A stretch of DNA of 64,000 nucleotides from an uncultured Clostridia bacterium (GCA_934120395.1 CAKOTZ010000009.1:7356-71355); one strand, 5' to 3'; shown: positions 17,551 to 28,098, numbered from the stretch's first letter. Made by a program: numbers and translations. Notes: a model not told the origin generated them from the sequence alone.

Positions 17551-19875
17551 CTATTTTTTTAATTTTAACTCATATTCACATAACATAATTGTCTTAACAT
17601 TTGGAGTATCAATAACTTCATTTTCAGTGAAATCCTCACACATTCTAAAAGTAAACATATTCTTGGGTGAAAACTCAAATCTGGAAGCATCAATTGCCAC
17701 CTTATCTGATACATTCATTCCTAAAGGTAATGTTTCATTAAAATTATCATAATAGATAATATTTGTATAATATAGCAATGGCATACCTTCTTTTAATTCC
17801 AACTTATACAAATTAATCTTATCTGATACAATATTTTCAACCTGCTCTAGTGCTTTATCTGGTATTATATGATAAATACTAAATCCCTTTTTATCTATCA
17901 TTTCTTCATTTGATGTTGCAATATATATTGGCATATCATAACTTGTTGATATTTTTTCCATATTTTCACTAACTAATTGTTCTGCTTTTTCTAGCCTAGC
18001 CTTAAATTCTTCAACATCCGTATTTTTACTTATATTTAATATCTTTAACATGTTTTTCTCAGCTTCTCTATGTTTTTTATTAGCTAAAATACTTATACGA
18101 TTTGAATTATCCGATATACTTCCAAAAATATCGAATTCTTCTATCTTGAAAAATTGTTGTTGCTCCTTTGCTACATCTTTTAAATTATTTAAAATTTCTC
18201 TTAATCTATCGAAATCAATTTCTATACTATTTTTAAGCATATTTATACTTTCTAGCACTTCTGTATCAAGTAAAAATATACTATCATGCCCCTCTTTAGT
18301 AATAGTCTTCCTCTGCAATTTATCCATTTGTATTCCTAAATCTAATAAATCTAGGTTATAATCGAATACTTTCTTTAGGCTAGCACTATTTTCATTTTTT
18401 TCTTGTATAGACCCCTCTTCCATAGCTTGCAATTCATCTTTATTAACAAATTTCCAAAATTCAAAAATACTCTTTTTATGATTATCAATCTCTTCTATGT
18501 ATTTTGTTGCATTTTCGATTTTTTTATCTACGTTTTTTATTTTTAATTCTAATGCATGAATATCTGACTTCATATTTTTAATATATGTTGTTTCTTTATC
18601 AAGTTTTGCATACAAAGTAATAATATCCTCAATAGTATGATATTCACTGAACTCATTATCTGTTTCACTTTTTGTTACACGAACAATACTTTCACTATTT
18701 GATTTATCTTGTTCATCATTTTCATCTTTTATATCGCTAATATCTTTTTTCTTTTTAAACTTTAAAAACAACTTTATTTTGCCAAAAAAGGTCTTTTTAT
18801 ATTCTAGATACATAGCAATTTCTTTCTGCTTATTAAGATACTCTAAGTCTTTCATTGCAGATGTTTGTTTTAGTTCATCTAAATGTTTTTCTAATCCGCC
18901 AACATTTTGTTTTTCATTATCTATCTTTTCTTGTATTTTAGCATATTCTCTGTTAATAAACTCTGTCAAATTTGAAGAATCAATCTTTTCAAGTTCATGA
19001 TAAAGTTCTAATTCACATTCTTCATTAATTAACGTATCAAATTTATAATGAAAAGATAATTCAGTTTGCAATATAAATAATGCCTTAAGTTCTTTATAAT
19101 ATTTCATTGCTTCCTCTTTTGAATTTAAGACAATTTTATATCCACTAGTAATAGTTTTATATACATTGGTGTTTCCTATAATTTCTAATTTTGCATTACC
19201 TTCTTTGTCATACACTTCATAAATATTCGGCCAGTTTTTAGTAAATAACCATAAGTAATTTTCTAAATCCGCTATTTCAGATTTTTTTAAATACTCTCCT
19301 GAATAATTTAATGAATTGATTGGCACATAAATTTGTTTTTCCTTTTTCTTCCTACTTTTTTGATATTTTATTTGCTCCTTCAAAATATAGAAAAATCCAT
19401 TATAATCGTAATCTTCGCTTGTTACAAGCATAAAATATTTTTTTGTTATTTCGGAATAATAAATTTGCCAAGCATAATCCTTATCATACTGTATTGCAAA
19501 TGGTGGCTTTTCGATAAATTCCTCTTGCTTTTTTTCAATTTTTTCAACTTCTTCTATAGATACAAGATTTATCATTTTTAAAAATGTAGCATATTCCTCT
19601 ATATTATTTGGATCTAAATAGGCTGATAAGGGCTTAGCTAAACTATATTTCTCTTTAATATCAGTTAATCTATTAGTTGGTGATATTAAAATTTGTATCT
19701 CGTTTATTGGTATATATTTAAACACCCTATGTTCATTATCGCTAAATGAACTGGAAGTAGTAAATTCTAAAGGCTCAAAATCCATTAAAAATTTAGGCAC
19801 CTTCTCTAAATTTAAGCCAATAAAATCTAGTTTTTCTTTAAAATTACTTTTATCAATATTAATACTTTTAGGCAT
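17551..19875 (-). CDS. Large coiled-coil protein of unknown function
   Basis: 774 residues from ATG 19875, which has GAGAGGGAG upstream; the ORF extends to 20001 but without a ribosome site. The first 270 residues are an alpha/beta region (GFFYILKEQIKYQ, YVPINSLNYSGEYL). Long coiled coils occupy about 290-650, interrupted by a basic stretch (FLKFKKKKDIS). A C-terminal domain follows (DMPIYIATSNEEMIDKKG). No signal peptide or clear membrane helix. Transcribed with deoB. Family not recognised. Confidence 0.7.
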   Translation of the reverse strand: MPKSINIDKSNFKEKLDFIGLNLEKVPKFLMDFEPLEFTTSSSFSDNEHRVFKYIPINEIQILISPTNRLTDIKEKYSLAKPLSAYLDPNNIEEYATFLKMINLVSIEEVEKIEKKQEEFIEKPPFAIQYDKDYAWQIYYSEITKKYFMLVTSEDYDYNGFFYILKEQIKYQKSRKKKEKQIYVPINSLNYSGEYLKKSEIADLENYLWLFTKNWPNIYEVYDKEGNAKLEIIGNTNVYKTITSGYKIVLNSKEEAMKYYKELKALFILQTELSFHYKFDTLINEECELELYHELEKIDSSNLTEFINREYAKIQEKIDNEKQNVGGLEKHLDELKQTSAMKDLEYLNKQKEIAMYLEYKKTFFGKIKLFLKFKKKKDISDIKDENDEQDKSNSESIVRVTKSETDNEFSEYHTIEDIITLYAKLDKETTYIKNMKSDIHALELKIKNVDKKIENATKYIEEIDNHKKSIFEFWKFVNKDELQAMEEGSIQEKNENSASLKKVFDYNLDLLDLGIQMDKLQRKTITKEGHDSIFLLDTEVLESINMLKNSIEIDFDRLREILNNLKDVAKEQQQFFKIEEFDIFGSISDNSNRISILANKKHREAEKNMLKILNISKNTDVEEFKARLEKAEQLVSENMEKISTSYDMPIYIATSNEEMIDKKGFSIYHIIPDKALEQVENIVSDKINLYKLELKEGMPLLYYTNIIYYDNFNETLPLGMNVSDKVAIDASRFEFSPKNMFTFRMCEDFTENEVIDTPNVKTIMLCEYELKLKK

Positions 19876-19933
19876 GATTTTCTCCCTCTCTTTATTAGAC
19901 CTTAGTATATCACAAATTTTTTGTCGATTCAAG

Positions 19934-19960
19934 CAAAAAAAGATAGACTTTAAGTCTACC
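19934..19960 (-). terminator. Terminator after gerW/ytfJ
   Basis: On the minus strand a stem GGTAGACTT/AAGTCTATC is followed by a T7 run, between gerW and the coiled-coil gene. Confidence 0.75.
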
Positions 19961-19963
19961 TTT

Positions 19964-20464
19964 TCATTCATCATCTTCTGGTTCTTCATTTTCGAACTCA
20001 ACTACTTTTTCTTCATACTTTTTCTCAATATCTTTTGTCAATTTTGATTCTTCTTTTCCCAACCTTATATCAATAAGAGTACTTGCTTTTTCAATTAAAT
20101 CTGGTACATAATCTAGCAATTTATCAACAGTTGACTCATGTGTAACAGGCAATAATTTTACCTTTTCGTCTTGTACCACTAAAAATGCCACTGGGTTAAT
20201 ACTAACTCCTGCTCCACTTCCACCGCCAAACGGAAGCCTATACTGAATTTCTTCATCTTTATCCTTTTTTGAATATTCATCTATAGTTTCTCCTTTAAAT
20301 TCACTACCCCCAGCAGCAAAACCAAAAGAAACCTTTGAAATTGGAATTATAACAATACCGTTTGACGTTTGAATTGGAGCACCAATTATTGTATCGACGT
20401 CTATCATATCTTGTATACTATTCATAGCTGTAGTCATAAGACCTTCTATGGGATGTTGGTTCAT
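19964..20464 (-). CDS. ytfJ: GerW family sporulation protein (YtfJ)
   Basis: A spore protein linked to germination in Bacillus. Typical start HPIEGLMTTAMNSIQDMIDVDTIIG, then GSEFKGE, a glycine-rich LPFGGGSGAGVSINPVAFLV and an acidic tail. 166 residues. Its start overlaps the end of the DUF2953 gene, which is the usual neighbour. Confidence 0.93.
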   Translation of the reverse strand: MNQHPIEGLMTTAMNSIQDMIDVDTIIGAPIQTSNGIVIIPISKVSFGFAAGGSEFKGETIDEYSKKDKDEEIQYRLPFGGGSGAGVSINPVAFLVVQDEKVKLLPVTHESTVDKLLDYVPDLIEKASTLIDIRLGKEESKLTKDIEKKYEEKVVEFENEEPEDDE

Positions 20465-21044
20465 CTTTCATATCACTCCTTATTTTCGAAAACTTATAAA
20501 TTACATATATAATATGTATCAGTTTTACCTTAATTATACAGCTAAATTTCATATCAACAATATTTTCGTTTTTATATAAAGGTCTAATTTTATAATCGTA
20601 CAAGTTCTCATTATAATTTTTTATGAAATTTCCTATCAGTATACCTATGCTAGACGCAATAAATGCTACAATAAAAGAAGTAATAATTACATTCTCAGTT
20701 CCCAATGATAGATTAAAGCAAAACTTTTCTACATCTATTTTAAGCTCTTTTAGGTATCTAACTATTAACTTCACTTGCTTTAAACTCCAATTTTGTTTTT
20801 TATTTAATTGCTTTTTTAACTTGTTCCATCTTCTACTTTTTGCCAATTTAGCTTTGTAAATTGGCACTTGAAATATTTTTATTCTGTTACAAAAATACAG
20901 TTCTAACTTTATAGTATAGTCCCAAATAAATTTTCTTTCATTATTTAGGTTTGATACCTTTATAGAATTTACATTTATACATATTTGGGTAAAAAGCACT
21001 AGAAACAAGAATAATATAATAACCAAAACAAAGACTAATAGCAT
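20418..21044 (-). CDS. DUF2953 domain membrane protein
   Basis: An N-terminal transmembrane helix (about 3-25), a cytoplasmic part, and a second hydrophobic region (about 120-145). Gene order scpA, DUF2953, ytfJ and the motif pattern agree with the DUF2953 family, whose role is unknown but tied to sporulating Firmicutes. ATG 21044 has AGGAGG just ahead; the longer ORF to 21074 is unlikely. Confidence 0.8.
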   Translation of the reverse strand: MLLVFVLVIILFLFLVLFTQICINVNSIKVSNLNNERKFIWDYTIKLELYFCNRIKIFQVPIYKAKLAKSRRWNKLKKQLNKKQNWSLKQVKLIVRYLKELKIDVEKFCFNLSLGTENVIITSFIVAFIASSIGILIGNFIKNYNENLYDYKIRPLYKNENIVDMKFSCIIKVKLIHIIYVIYKFSKIRSDMKDEPTSHRRSYDYSYE

Positions 21045-21085
21045 ATGTTCCTCCTTTACTATTAGTCTTGCCAATCTATGTAATT

Positions 21086-21841
21086 CTAATCTTTTCTTTT
21101 TACCTTTTCTACTACAATGTCTCCAAACAACTCATTTTGAGCAACTGTAACCTTATTTCTCCTATTTAGTTCCAATAGCCCAGAAAAAGCTGTTATAATC
21201 TCCATTTTCGAACATTTCTTTAAAGGAAATAGATTACTAAATATGAATCTGGAATTTCTAATTAACTCTCGAAAAATTTCTTTAACCTTACTTGTTACAC
21301 TTATAGTTTCAGTAATTGCTATTTTCTCAATGTTTTTAGCATTTTGATTAATTTTCTCTTTATTTTTTTGCAACAATTTTTTATATAGATTTTCCAACAA
21401 TTCCTTAGGATATTGTTTTTCTATTTTTTGAGTTTTTAATTCTACTTTATCTGGACCTTTATATAAACGATTTTTATATAAATTATAGTTTTCCTTTAAC
21501 AGCATACTTGCTTCCTTATATTTCTTATATTCAATAATTTTTTGTAGCAATTCTTCTTCTGTAAGTTCTGCTTCATCTTCAACTTCTTTAGGAAGCAAGC
21601 TTTTTGATTTTATTAAAACTAAATTTGAAGCCATTATTAAAAATTCACTTGCAATTTCTAAGTTCAATGTTTCATTAATTTTAATAAATTCTAAGTATTG
21701 ATTTGTAATTTCTGAAATTCTCACATCAGATATGTCCATTTTATTTTTATCAATTAAATAGCATAATAAATCTAATGGCCCTTCAAAATTTTCTAATTTA
21801 ATAGCATATTTATTTGTTTCTAATGTTAATACATTGTTCAT
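21086..21841 (-). CDS. scpA: Segregation and condensation protein A
   Basis: Kleisin subunit of the SMC complex for chromosome condensation. N-terminal motif FEGPLDLLCYLIDKNKMDI and NQYLEFI, middle EFLIMASNLVLIKS, and the C-terminal winged helix (IITAFSGLLELNRR). 251 residues. Follows recX by two bases. Confidence 0.95.
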   Translation of the reverse strand: MNNVLTLETNKYAIKLENFEGPLDLLCYLIDKNKMDISDVRISEITNQYLEFIKINETLNLEIASEFLIMASNLVLIKSKSLLPKEVEDEAELTEEELLQKIIEYKKYKEASMLLKENYNLYKNRLYKGPDKVELKTQKIEKQYPKELLENLYKKLLQKNKEKINQNAKNIEKIAITETISVTSKVKEIFRELIRNSRFIFSNLFPLKKCSKMEIITAFSGLLELNRRNKVTVAQNELFGDIVVEKVKRKD

Positions 21842-21843
21842 GA

Positions 21844-22287
21844 CTATTCTTCCTCAATTCCAAATTTTATACTTTCTTCTCTATAACCTTTCTTTTTTAG
21901 AAAAACTATAATATCTTTCTTTTCTAACGATACAGATTTTTTTATGAAAATTTTTCTCGCAGATTTCTTTTCATATTCTTCTAATTCAACTTGATGCTTA
22001 TCAAAATAATTTTGAATAACTTTATCACTTAGTCCTTTACTATATAATTTAAAATAAAGTTCTTTAATTGAAAGTGCACGTAAATTTATAAATTCGTTAA
22101 CCGCTCTTTCAATATAATTTGCGTCATTTATGTAGTTTTCTTCTTTTAAATATTCAATAACGTTATCCAGTAAACATTTTTCTTCAATACTAAATTTTTT
22201 TCTAACTTCTTGTTCTGTTCTTTTTTTATATAAAATATACTTTAAAACTTTTGTTTTCAATACATCAAATGCAACTATATCTTCCAT
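21844..22287 (-). CDS. recX: Regulatory protein RecX
   Basis: Modulator of RecA filaments. Three-helix repeats seen as ILYKKRTEQEVRKKF, INDANYIERAVNEF and LFFKLYSKG-like segments. 147 residues. It lies five bases downstream of recA, the classical arrangement. Confidence 0.88.
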   Translation of the reverse strand: MEDIVAFDVLKTKVLKYILYKKRTEQEVRKKFSIEEKCLLDNVIEYLKEENYINDANYIERAVNEFINLRALSIKELYFKLYSKGLSDKVIQNYFDKHQVELEEYEKKSARKIFIKKSVSLEKKDIIVFLKKKGYREESIKFGIEEE

Positions 22288-22292
22288 TTACT

Positions 22293-23339
22293 TTATTCCT
22301 CTTGTTTTTCTGTATCATTTTCTTCTCCAAGACTTTTTTCAAAAGCTTGCGCAAAATTGTCTCTTATTTTTTCTTCCACTTCAATCATAAGCTCTGGATT
22401 ATCCTTTAAATATTGTTTAACATTCTCTCTTCCTTGACCTAGACGATTGCCTTGATAGCTAAACCATGAGCCACTTTTTTCTATAATATTTAAATTAACA
22501 GCTATATCTAAAATATTTCCTTCTTTTGATATTCCCTTTCCATATACAATATCAAATTCAGCCTCTCTAAATGGAGGTGCAACCTTATTTTTAACAACCT
22601 TTACTCTAGCTCTACTTCCTACAATTTCCCCATCTTGTTTAATATTTTCTATTTTACGTATATCCATTCTAACTGAAGCATAAAATTTCAATGCACGTCC
22701 TCCAGTGGTTGTCTCAGGATTTCCAAACATTACACCAATTTTTTCTCTTAATTGATTTATAAATATAAGTACTGTTTTTGATTTATTAATAGCTCCTGCT
22801 AGCTTTCTTAATGCTTGAGACATTAATCTAGCTTGTAGTCCCATATGTGAATCACCCATATCTCCGTCAATTTCTGCTTTTGGAACCAAAGCAGCTACCG
22901 AATCAACAACAACAACATCCAAAGCACCACTTCTAATTAACGCTTCTGTAATTTCTAAGGCCTGCTCTCCCGTATCTGGTTGTGAAACTATTAAATTGTC
23001 TATATCTACTCCTAAATGTTTAGCATACACTGGATCTAAGGCATGTTCAGCATCAATAAACGCTGCTTCTCCCCCCATTTTTTGTGCTTCTGCAATAACA
23101 TGCAATGCTAATGTTGTTTTACCTGATGATTCTGGTCCATATACTTCTATAATTCTACCTCTAGGAACACCACCAATACCTAGGGCAATATCTAGGCTTA
23201 ATGCACCTGTTGGTATTGCCTCTACATTCATAGCATTAAATTCTCCTAATTTCATAATTGAACCTTTGCCAAACTGTTTTTCTATTTGTCCCATTGCCAT
23301 TTCTAAAGCTTTTTTCTTTTCTGTATTTTCTGTACTCAT
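22293..23339 (-). CDS. recA: Recombinase RecA
   Basis: Strand-exchange ATPase. Walker A GPESSGKTT, the DNA-binding loops, MGLQARLMSQALRKL, and INQLREKIGVMFGNPETTTG. 348 residues, normal, acidic tail. No frameshift and no in-frame CGG. First gene of recA-recX-scpA. Confidence 0.98.
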   Translation of the reverse strand: MSTENTEKKKALEMAMGQIEKQFGKGSIMKLGEFNAMNVEAIPTGALSLDIALGIGGVPRGRIIEVYGPESSGKTTLALHVIAEAQKMGGEAAFIDAEHALDPVYAKHLGVDIDNLIVSQPDTGEQALEITEALIRSGALDVVVVDSVAALVPKAEIDGDMGDSHMGLQARLMSQALRKLAGAINKSKTVLIFINQLREKIGVMFGNPETTTGGRALKFYASVRMDIRKIENIKQDGEIVGSRARVKVVKNKVAPPFREAEFDIVYGKGISKEGNILDIAVNLNIIEKSGSWFSYQGNRLGQGRENVKQYLKDNPELMIEVEEKIRDNFAQAFEKSLGEENDTEKQEE

Positions 23340-23410
23340 AATTTCCTCCTATATAAACATCTGTTTGTTTTATTATATCCTATATATTTTATTTGTCAAT
23401 ACTTTTTATT

Positions 23411-25009
23411 TTAACTTTGTCTATACCAATTTTCAATATTGTAGAATATATTGTACCAATTTGGATTAACATCTCCTATCAAACTTTGACTATATACTAA
23501 ATATTCTTTATCATGATATAGCGAAATATAAGGAACCTCTTCTAAATATATTTGCTGTAATTGCTTATAATTATCTTTAAGCATTTTTTTGTCACTAATA
23601 TTGTTAATTGTATTCATAATATTTGTTACACGTTCGTCAGTAAAATTTGCTAAATTTCCCTCGCCAAAATATGTTGATAAATTTGGTGAAGTTGATACAT
23701 TTGCCCCAGTTAAAATCAAGTCATAATTTTTGTTCTCTAAATAATATTTATATTGAGAATCCGACACTTTTCTTATAGATATTTCTATACCAATTTCTTT
23801 TAACTGATTTTTTATACTCTCTGCCACAGCAACTCTTGGTACATTTGAAGAATTAACAACTAAAGTAAAATATGTTCTAAGTGTTCTATAATTCTCAAAT
23901 TTCTGCCACTGTCTATATTTTAGTGACCAGCCATTATCTTCTAATAATTTTTGTGCATATTCTGGATTGTACTCTTGTCTACCTAAATCATTTGCATATA
24001 AAAAATTTCCATAGTCTAGAGGATAATCACAAGTTGCATACGTATTATTGAATACAGTGGCTACAATATTGTTTTTATCAATTGCAGAAGCAATAGCTTG
24101 TCTTACCTCTTTTTTTTGCAAAACATTATTTTGTGTATTTATTACCAAGGTATCATATTTCCTTGAAGAATACTCTTTTACATTAAATCCAATTGTACCT
24201 ATATATTGGTTAAAATTCGAATTACTTGTTGGTATAAGATCTATATTTCCAATTTTAAAAGCATTATATACTTCTCCCATAGATGTATATAAATTAACTG
24301 TTATAGTTTCTATTTTGCCATTTTTTTGTTCTAAATTCCACCAATTTTCATTTTTTCTTAATTCTATATATGAAGATTCTATTTTAACAATCTTATACAT
24401 TCCTGTGCCAATTGGCATTCTTGTGCTTTGAGCAAAATCCTCACCTAGGTAATAATGATTTGGTAAAATAGGGAAAATTAAATTATATTCAAAAAACGGA
24501 ACCTGTTTATCTAAAGTTATTTTTACAGTATGTTCATCAATAACTTCTACCTCTGATACATCGCGAACATTCTCTTGATATATAGAACTTATTTGTCCAT
24601 CTTTTAATCTATCAATTGTAAATTGTACATCTTTTGCAACAAAAGGTTGTCCATCATGCCACTTTACATCATCACGCAACTTTATTAAATATGTATTATC
24701 GCCAGTCTTTGAATATTCTTTAGCCAAGCATGCATTTAAACTAAAATCCTCATTTACACTTAATAAAGGTTCAAATATTAATTTGTCAGTATACTGCACC
24801 ATTTTATTGGTACTAAGTAGAGGATTTATATTATCATACTTTGAAATACCTATTCTTATATTTGATAAGTTTTGCTTCTCTACTGTTATTTCTTTACTAG
24901 GTTCAACTTCTTCTACTGTATCTTTTTTTTGATAAATTGAATATGCTGAAAATACTATCAAACCTATTACAATTATAATAAATATATATTTAAAGACATT
25001 TACCTTCAT
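23411..25009 (-). CDS. Peptide/solute ABC substrate-binding protein, family 5
   Basis: Extracellular binding protein of the OppA/DppA type. N-terminal membrane anchor (about 7-25), no lipobox Cys. Family 5 signatures are DVKWHDGQPFVAKDVQFTIDR, the central hinge, and VRQAIASAIDKNNIV. 532 residues. No permease or ATPase genes adjoin, so it may feed a transporter encoded elsewhere or act alone. Confidence 0.88.
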   Translation of the reverse strand: MKVNVFKYIFIIIVIGLIVFSAYSIYQKKDTVEEVEPSKEITVEKQNLSNIRIGISKYDNINPLLSTNKMVQYTDKLIFEPLLSVNEDFSLNACLAKEYSKTGDNTYLIKLRDDVKWHDGQPFVAKDVQFTIDRLKDGQISSIYQENVRDVSEVEVIDEHTVKITLDKQVPFFEYNLIFPILPNHYYLGEDFAQSTRMPIGTGMYKIVKIESSYIELRKNENWWNLEQKNGKIETITVNLYTSMGEVYNAFKIGNIDLIPTSNSNFNQYIGTIGFNVKEYSSRKYDTLVINTQNNVLQKKEVRQAIASAIDKNNIVATVFNNTYATCDYPLDYGNFLYANDLGRQEYNPEYAQKLLEDNGWSLKYRQWQKFENYRTLRTYFTLVVNSSNVPRVAVAESIKNQLKEIGIEISIRKVSDSQYKYYLENKNYDLILTGANVSTSPNLSTYFGEGNLANFTDERVTNIMNTINNISDKKMLKDNYKQLQQIYLEEVPYISLYHDKEYLVYSQSLIGDVNPNWYNIFYNIENWYRQS

Positions 25010-25075
25010 TTTTACACCTCATTTATAGTGTAATCATATACTATAATCCTTATTTTTTCAAGTAAGTATAAACAA

Positions 25076-25105
25076 AAAGAGAGTTAAATATATTAATTTA
25101 ACCCC
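25076..25105 (-). terminator. Terminator of spoVS
   Basis: On the minus strand GGTTAAATT/ATTTAACTC-like stem followed by a T5 run. Confidence 0.65.
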
Positions 25106-25116
25106 CTGTATTCTAT

Positions 25117-25380
25117 CTATTTTCTGGATTCCACAATTAATTTTATTCCAGTTCTATCTTCTCCTTCGACTTGAACTTCTGCAAATGCTGGTATGCATAC
25201 CAAATCTACTCCAGCCGGTGCAACAAATCCCCTAGCAATAGCAATTGCCTTTACAGCCTGATTTAATGCTCCTGCGCCAATCGCCTGCATTTCTGCTTTT
25301 TGTGTTTCCTTTACTAATCCAGCAATCGCTCCCGCAACTGAATTTGGATTTGATTTTGATGAGATTTTTAAAACTTCCAT
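25117..25380 (-). CDS. spoVS: Stage V sporulation protein S
   Basis: 87-residue Alba-like nucleic-acid-binding protein of sporulators. MEVLKISSKSNPNSVAGAIA and KAIAIARGFVAPAGVDL are nearly invariant in the family. Own terminator downstream. Confidence 0.97.
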   Translation of the reverse strand: MEVLKISSKSNPNSVAGAIAGLVKETQKAEMQAIGAGALNQAVKAIAIARGFVAPAGVDLVCIPAFAEVQVEGEDRTGIKLIVESRK

Positions 25381-25517
25381 TTTATGCCTCCTATAATTTA
25401 TTTTTTTGTTTCATTAACTATAGGTATATTTATATTATATTTTAATAAAAAAGTCCAGTATTTTTATGGCAAAAAAAGGAAAACTCATCGCGCATATTGC
25501 CTCTTTTTCGGCATCTT

Positions 25518-26288
25518 TTATAAATTTATCCTAGTAATATTTGTTGTTCGACAATCTTCGTCATTAATATCAAAAATACATGCATTAAACATTGCTTCTC
25601 CATCTGCAACCTTATATCTTTCTGGCAATGAAGTTGTAAAACGTTTTATAGATGCATTTAAATTCATTCCAATAACAGACTTTTTAGGACCAGTCATTCC
25701 AATGTCTGTAATATATGCTGTATGATTTTCTAAAATTTGTTCATCTGCTGTTTGAACATGAGTATGCGTGCCAAATATTGCATTCACACGGCCGTCCAAA
25801 TAATAAGCCATTGCAATCTTCTCCGCTGTTGCTTCAGCATGGAAGTCAACAATTATTATATCAACATTATTTTTTATCTTGTTAATAATTTCATCTACAA
25901 TAGTAAATGGATTCTCAGATAAAACATTTATATCTACTCTTCCAATTAAATTAATAACACCAATTTTTTTGCTTTTACATTCATATATTCCATAACGATT
26001 ACCTGGTACATTTTTACTGTAATTTGCAGGCACCAATAATTGTTTATCATCAATAAAATTAAAAATATCTTTTTTACCCCAAGTATGATTTCCCATTGTT
26101 ATAACATTAACACCTGAATTTAATAAACCTCTATAAATTTTTTCTGTAATCCCCATTCCATCTGCTGAGTTTTCGGCATTAACAATAATAAAATCTATCA
26201 TTTCTTTCTCTTTTATTTGAGCTATTACCTCTTTAGCTTTTCTTACACCAGTTTCTCCAACTAAATCTCCAATCGCTAAAATTCTCAT
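25518..26288 (-). CDS. ymdB: YmdB-family metallophosphoesterase
   Basis: A 2',3'-cyclic nucleotide phosphodiesterase involved in late adaptive responses in Bacillus. Metal-site motifs: GDLVGETG, NAENSADGMGIT, TMGNHTWGKKDI, DFHAEATAEK, and GTHTHVQTAD. 256 residues from ATG 26288 (GAAGGGATG upstream; the ORF extends to 26339). Downstream of rny, as in many Firmicutes. Confidence 0.93.
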   Translation of the reverse strand: MRILAIGDLVGETGVRKAKEVIAQIKEKEMIDFIIVNAENSADGMGITEKIYRGLLNSGVNVITMGNHTWGKKDIFNFIDDKQLLVPANYSKNVPGNRYGIYECKSKKIGVINLIGRVDINVLSENPFTIVDEIINKIKNNVDIIIVDFHAEATAEKIAMAYYLDGRVNAIFGTHTHVQTADEQILENHTAYITDIGMTGPKKSVIGMNLNASIKRFTTSLPERYKVADGEAMFNACIFDINDEDCRTTNITRINL

Positions 26289-26356
26289 CTGTTCACATCC
26301 CTTCTTTCCTAATATACTATAATTCATATATTTTATCAATATATGCTAAATAAAAA

Positions 26357-26375
26357 AACCCCCTATAGGGAGTTT
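26357..26375 (-). terminator. Terminator after rny
   Basis: On the minus strand ACTCCCTATAGGGGGT folds on itself and is followed by a T7 run. Confidence 0.75.
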
Positions 26376-26379
26376 TTAT

Positions 26380-27924
26380 TTATTTAGCATATTCAATCGC
26401 TCTTGTTTCACGAATAACATTTACTTTTATTTGTCCTGGATATTCCATTTCGCTTTCAACTTTTTTAGCTACATCTCTTGCCATAATAACCATTTCGCTG
26501 TCAGATACCTTATCTGGTTTTACAATAAGTCTTATCTCTCTACCTGCTTGTATTGCAAAAGATTTTTCTACACCATCAAAAGAGTCAGCAATTTCTTCCA
26601 ATTTTTCTAATCTTTTTATGTATGTTTCTAAAGTTTCTCTCCTTGCACCAGGTCTAGATGCGGATATAGCATCAGCTGCTTGAACTAAAACAGCCTCTAC
26701 TGTTAATGGTTCTACATCACCATGGTGAGCTTGCACTGCATTAATTACATTTGGATTTTCTTTAAATTTCTTTAATACATCAACACCAATTTCAACATGT
26801 GTTCCTTCCATATCATGGTCTAATGCCTTTCCAATATCGTGCAACAAACCGGCTCTTCTTGCAAGTCTAGAATCAGCTCCAATTTCATCTGCCATTATTC
26901 TAGCAAGATTTGATACTTCAATAGAATGATTTAAAACATTTTGGCCATAACTTGTCCTATATTTTAATTTTCCAATTAATTTAACAAGTTCTGGTTGCAA
27001 TCCATTAACGCCTGTTTCTAACATTGCTCTTTCACCTTCAGACTTAATTACAGCCTGTACTTCCTCTTTCGCTTTTTCAACCATTTCCTCAATTTTAGCT
27101 GGATGAATTCTTCCATCATCAATTAACTTTTCTAAAGCAATCTTTGCCACTTCTCTACGTAAAGGGTCAAATCCAGATAAAATAACGGCTTCTGGAGTAT
27201 CATCAATAATTAAATCAATTCCAGTTAATGTCTCTAGAGTTTTTATATTTCTACCTTCTCTTCCAATAATTCTTCCCTTCATGTCATCATTTGGAAGTGA
27301 AACAACTGAAACTGTTGTTTCTGAAGTGTGATCTGCCGCACACTTTTGAATTGCATATCCCAAAATTTCTCTAGCATTTTTATTAGCATCTTCTTTTGCC
27401 TTTTGCTCTAATTCTTTTATTAAAGATGCTTTTTCGTCTACAATTTGTTTTTTTACTTCATCTAATAAATATTGTTTAGCTTCTTGAGTTGTTAACCCAG
27501 AAATTTGTTGTAGCAACTCTGCTTGTTTATTTAAATCTTCCTCAATTTTTCTTCTCATGTCGTCATTTTCTTTATACTTATTTTCAAGTTCTTTTTCTTT
27601 TTTCTCCAAATTGTTAGAACGCTTTTCTAATGCTTCTTCCTTTTGAATAATTCGTTTTTCTTGTAACTGTACTTCGCCTCTTCTTTCTTTAATCTCTTGA
27701 TCTAATTCATTTCTTGCTTTTAGCATTTCTTCTTTTACCTTAAATATTTCTTCTTTCCTCTTGTTTTCAGCTTCAATTCTAGCATTTTCCAGTAATCTTT
27801 CAGCTTCCATTTCGGCACTGCCAATTTTAGATTCTGTTATTCTTTTTCGTATCATTATACCTACTGGTATGCATATTACTGCAGAGATTAGAAAGGTGGC
27901 TACAATTATTAGGATTTCATTCAT
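26380..27924 (-). CDS. rny: Ribonuclease Y
   Basis: Membrane-anchored endoribonuclease that starts mRNA decay. N-terminal helix (about 3-23), a long coiled coil (about 30-190), KH domain (GRIIGREGRNIKTLE), and HD domain (LARRAGLLHDIGKALDHD). 514 residues, normal. Confidence 0.97.
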   Translation of the reverse strand: MNEILIIVATFLISAVICIPVGIMIRKRITESKIGSAEMEAERLLENARIEAENKRKEEIFKVKEEMLKARNELDQEIKERRGEVQLQEKRIIQKEEALEKRSNNLEKKEKELENKYKENDDMRRKIEEDLNKQAELLQQISGLTTQEAKQYLLDEVKKQIVDEKASLIKELEQKAKEDANKNAREILGYAIQKCAADHTSETTVSVVSLPNDDMKGRIIGREGRNIKTLETLTGIDLIIDDTPEAVILSGFDPLRREVAKIALEKLIDDGRIHPAKIEEMVEKAKEEVQAVIKSEGERAMLETGVNGLQPELVKLIGKLKYRTSYGQNVLNHSIEVSNLARIMADEIGADSRLARRAGLLHDIGKALDHDMEGTHVEIGVDVLKKFKENPNVINAVQAHHGDVEPLTVEAVLVQAADAISASRPGARRETLETYIKRLEKLEEIADSFDGVEKSFAIQAGREIRLIVKPDKVSDSEMVIMARDVAKKVESEMEYPGQIKVNVIRETRAIEYAK

Positions 27925-28098
27925 AAATCATTACACCTCTTCTTATTAATTTTTCAATGTACAAATTAAATATATCTATATTAATTGATTTTCGTCAATT
28001 AATTTTAATGATAAAATATTTTAACCTACTATATTATTTTATATGTATTATTGTAAACTGTCAAGATGATTTTATAAAATTACTAAATTTTCCATTAC
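27925..28098. other. A/T-rich leader region of rny
   Basis: No gene is visible. It should hold the rny promoter; I see no clear consensus. Confidence 0.4.
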
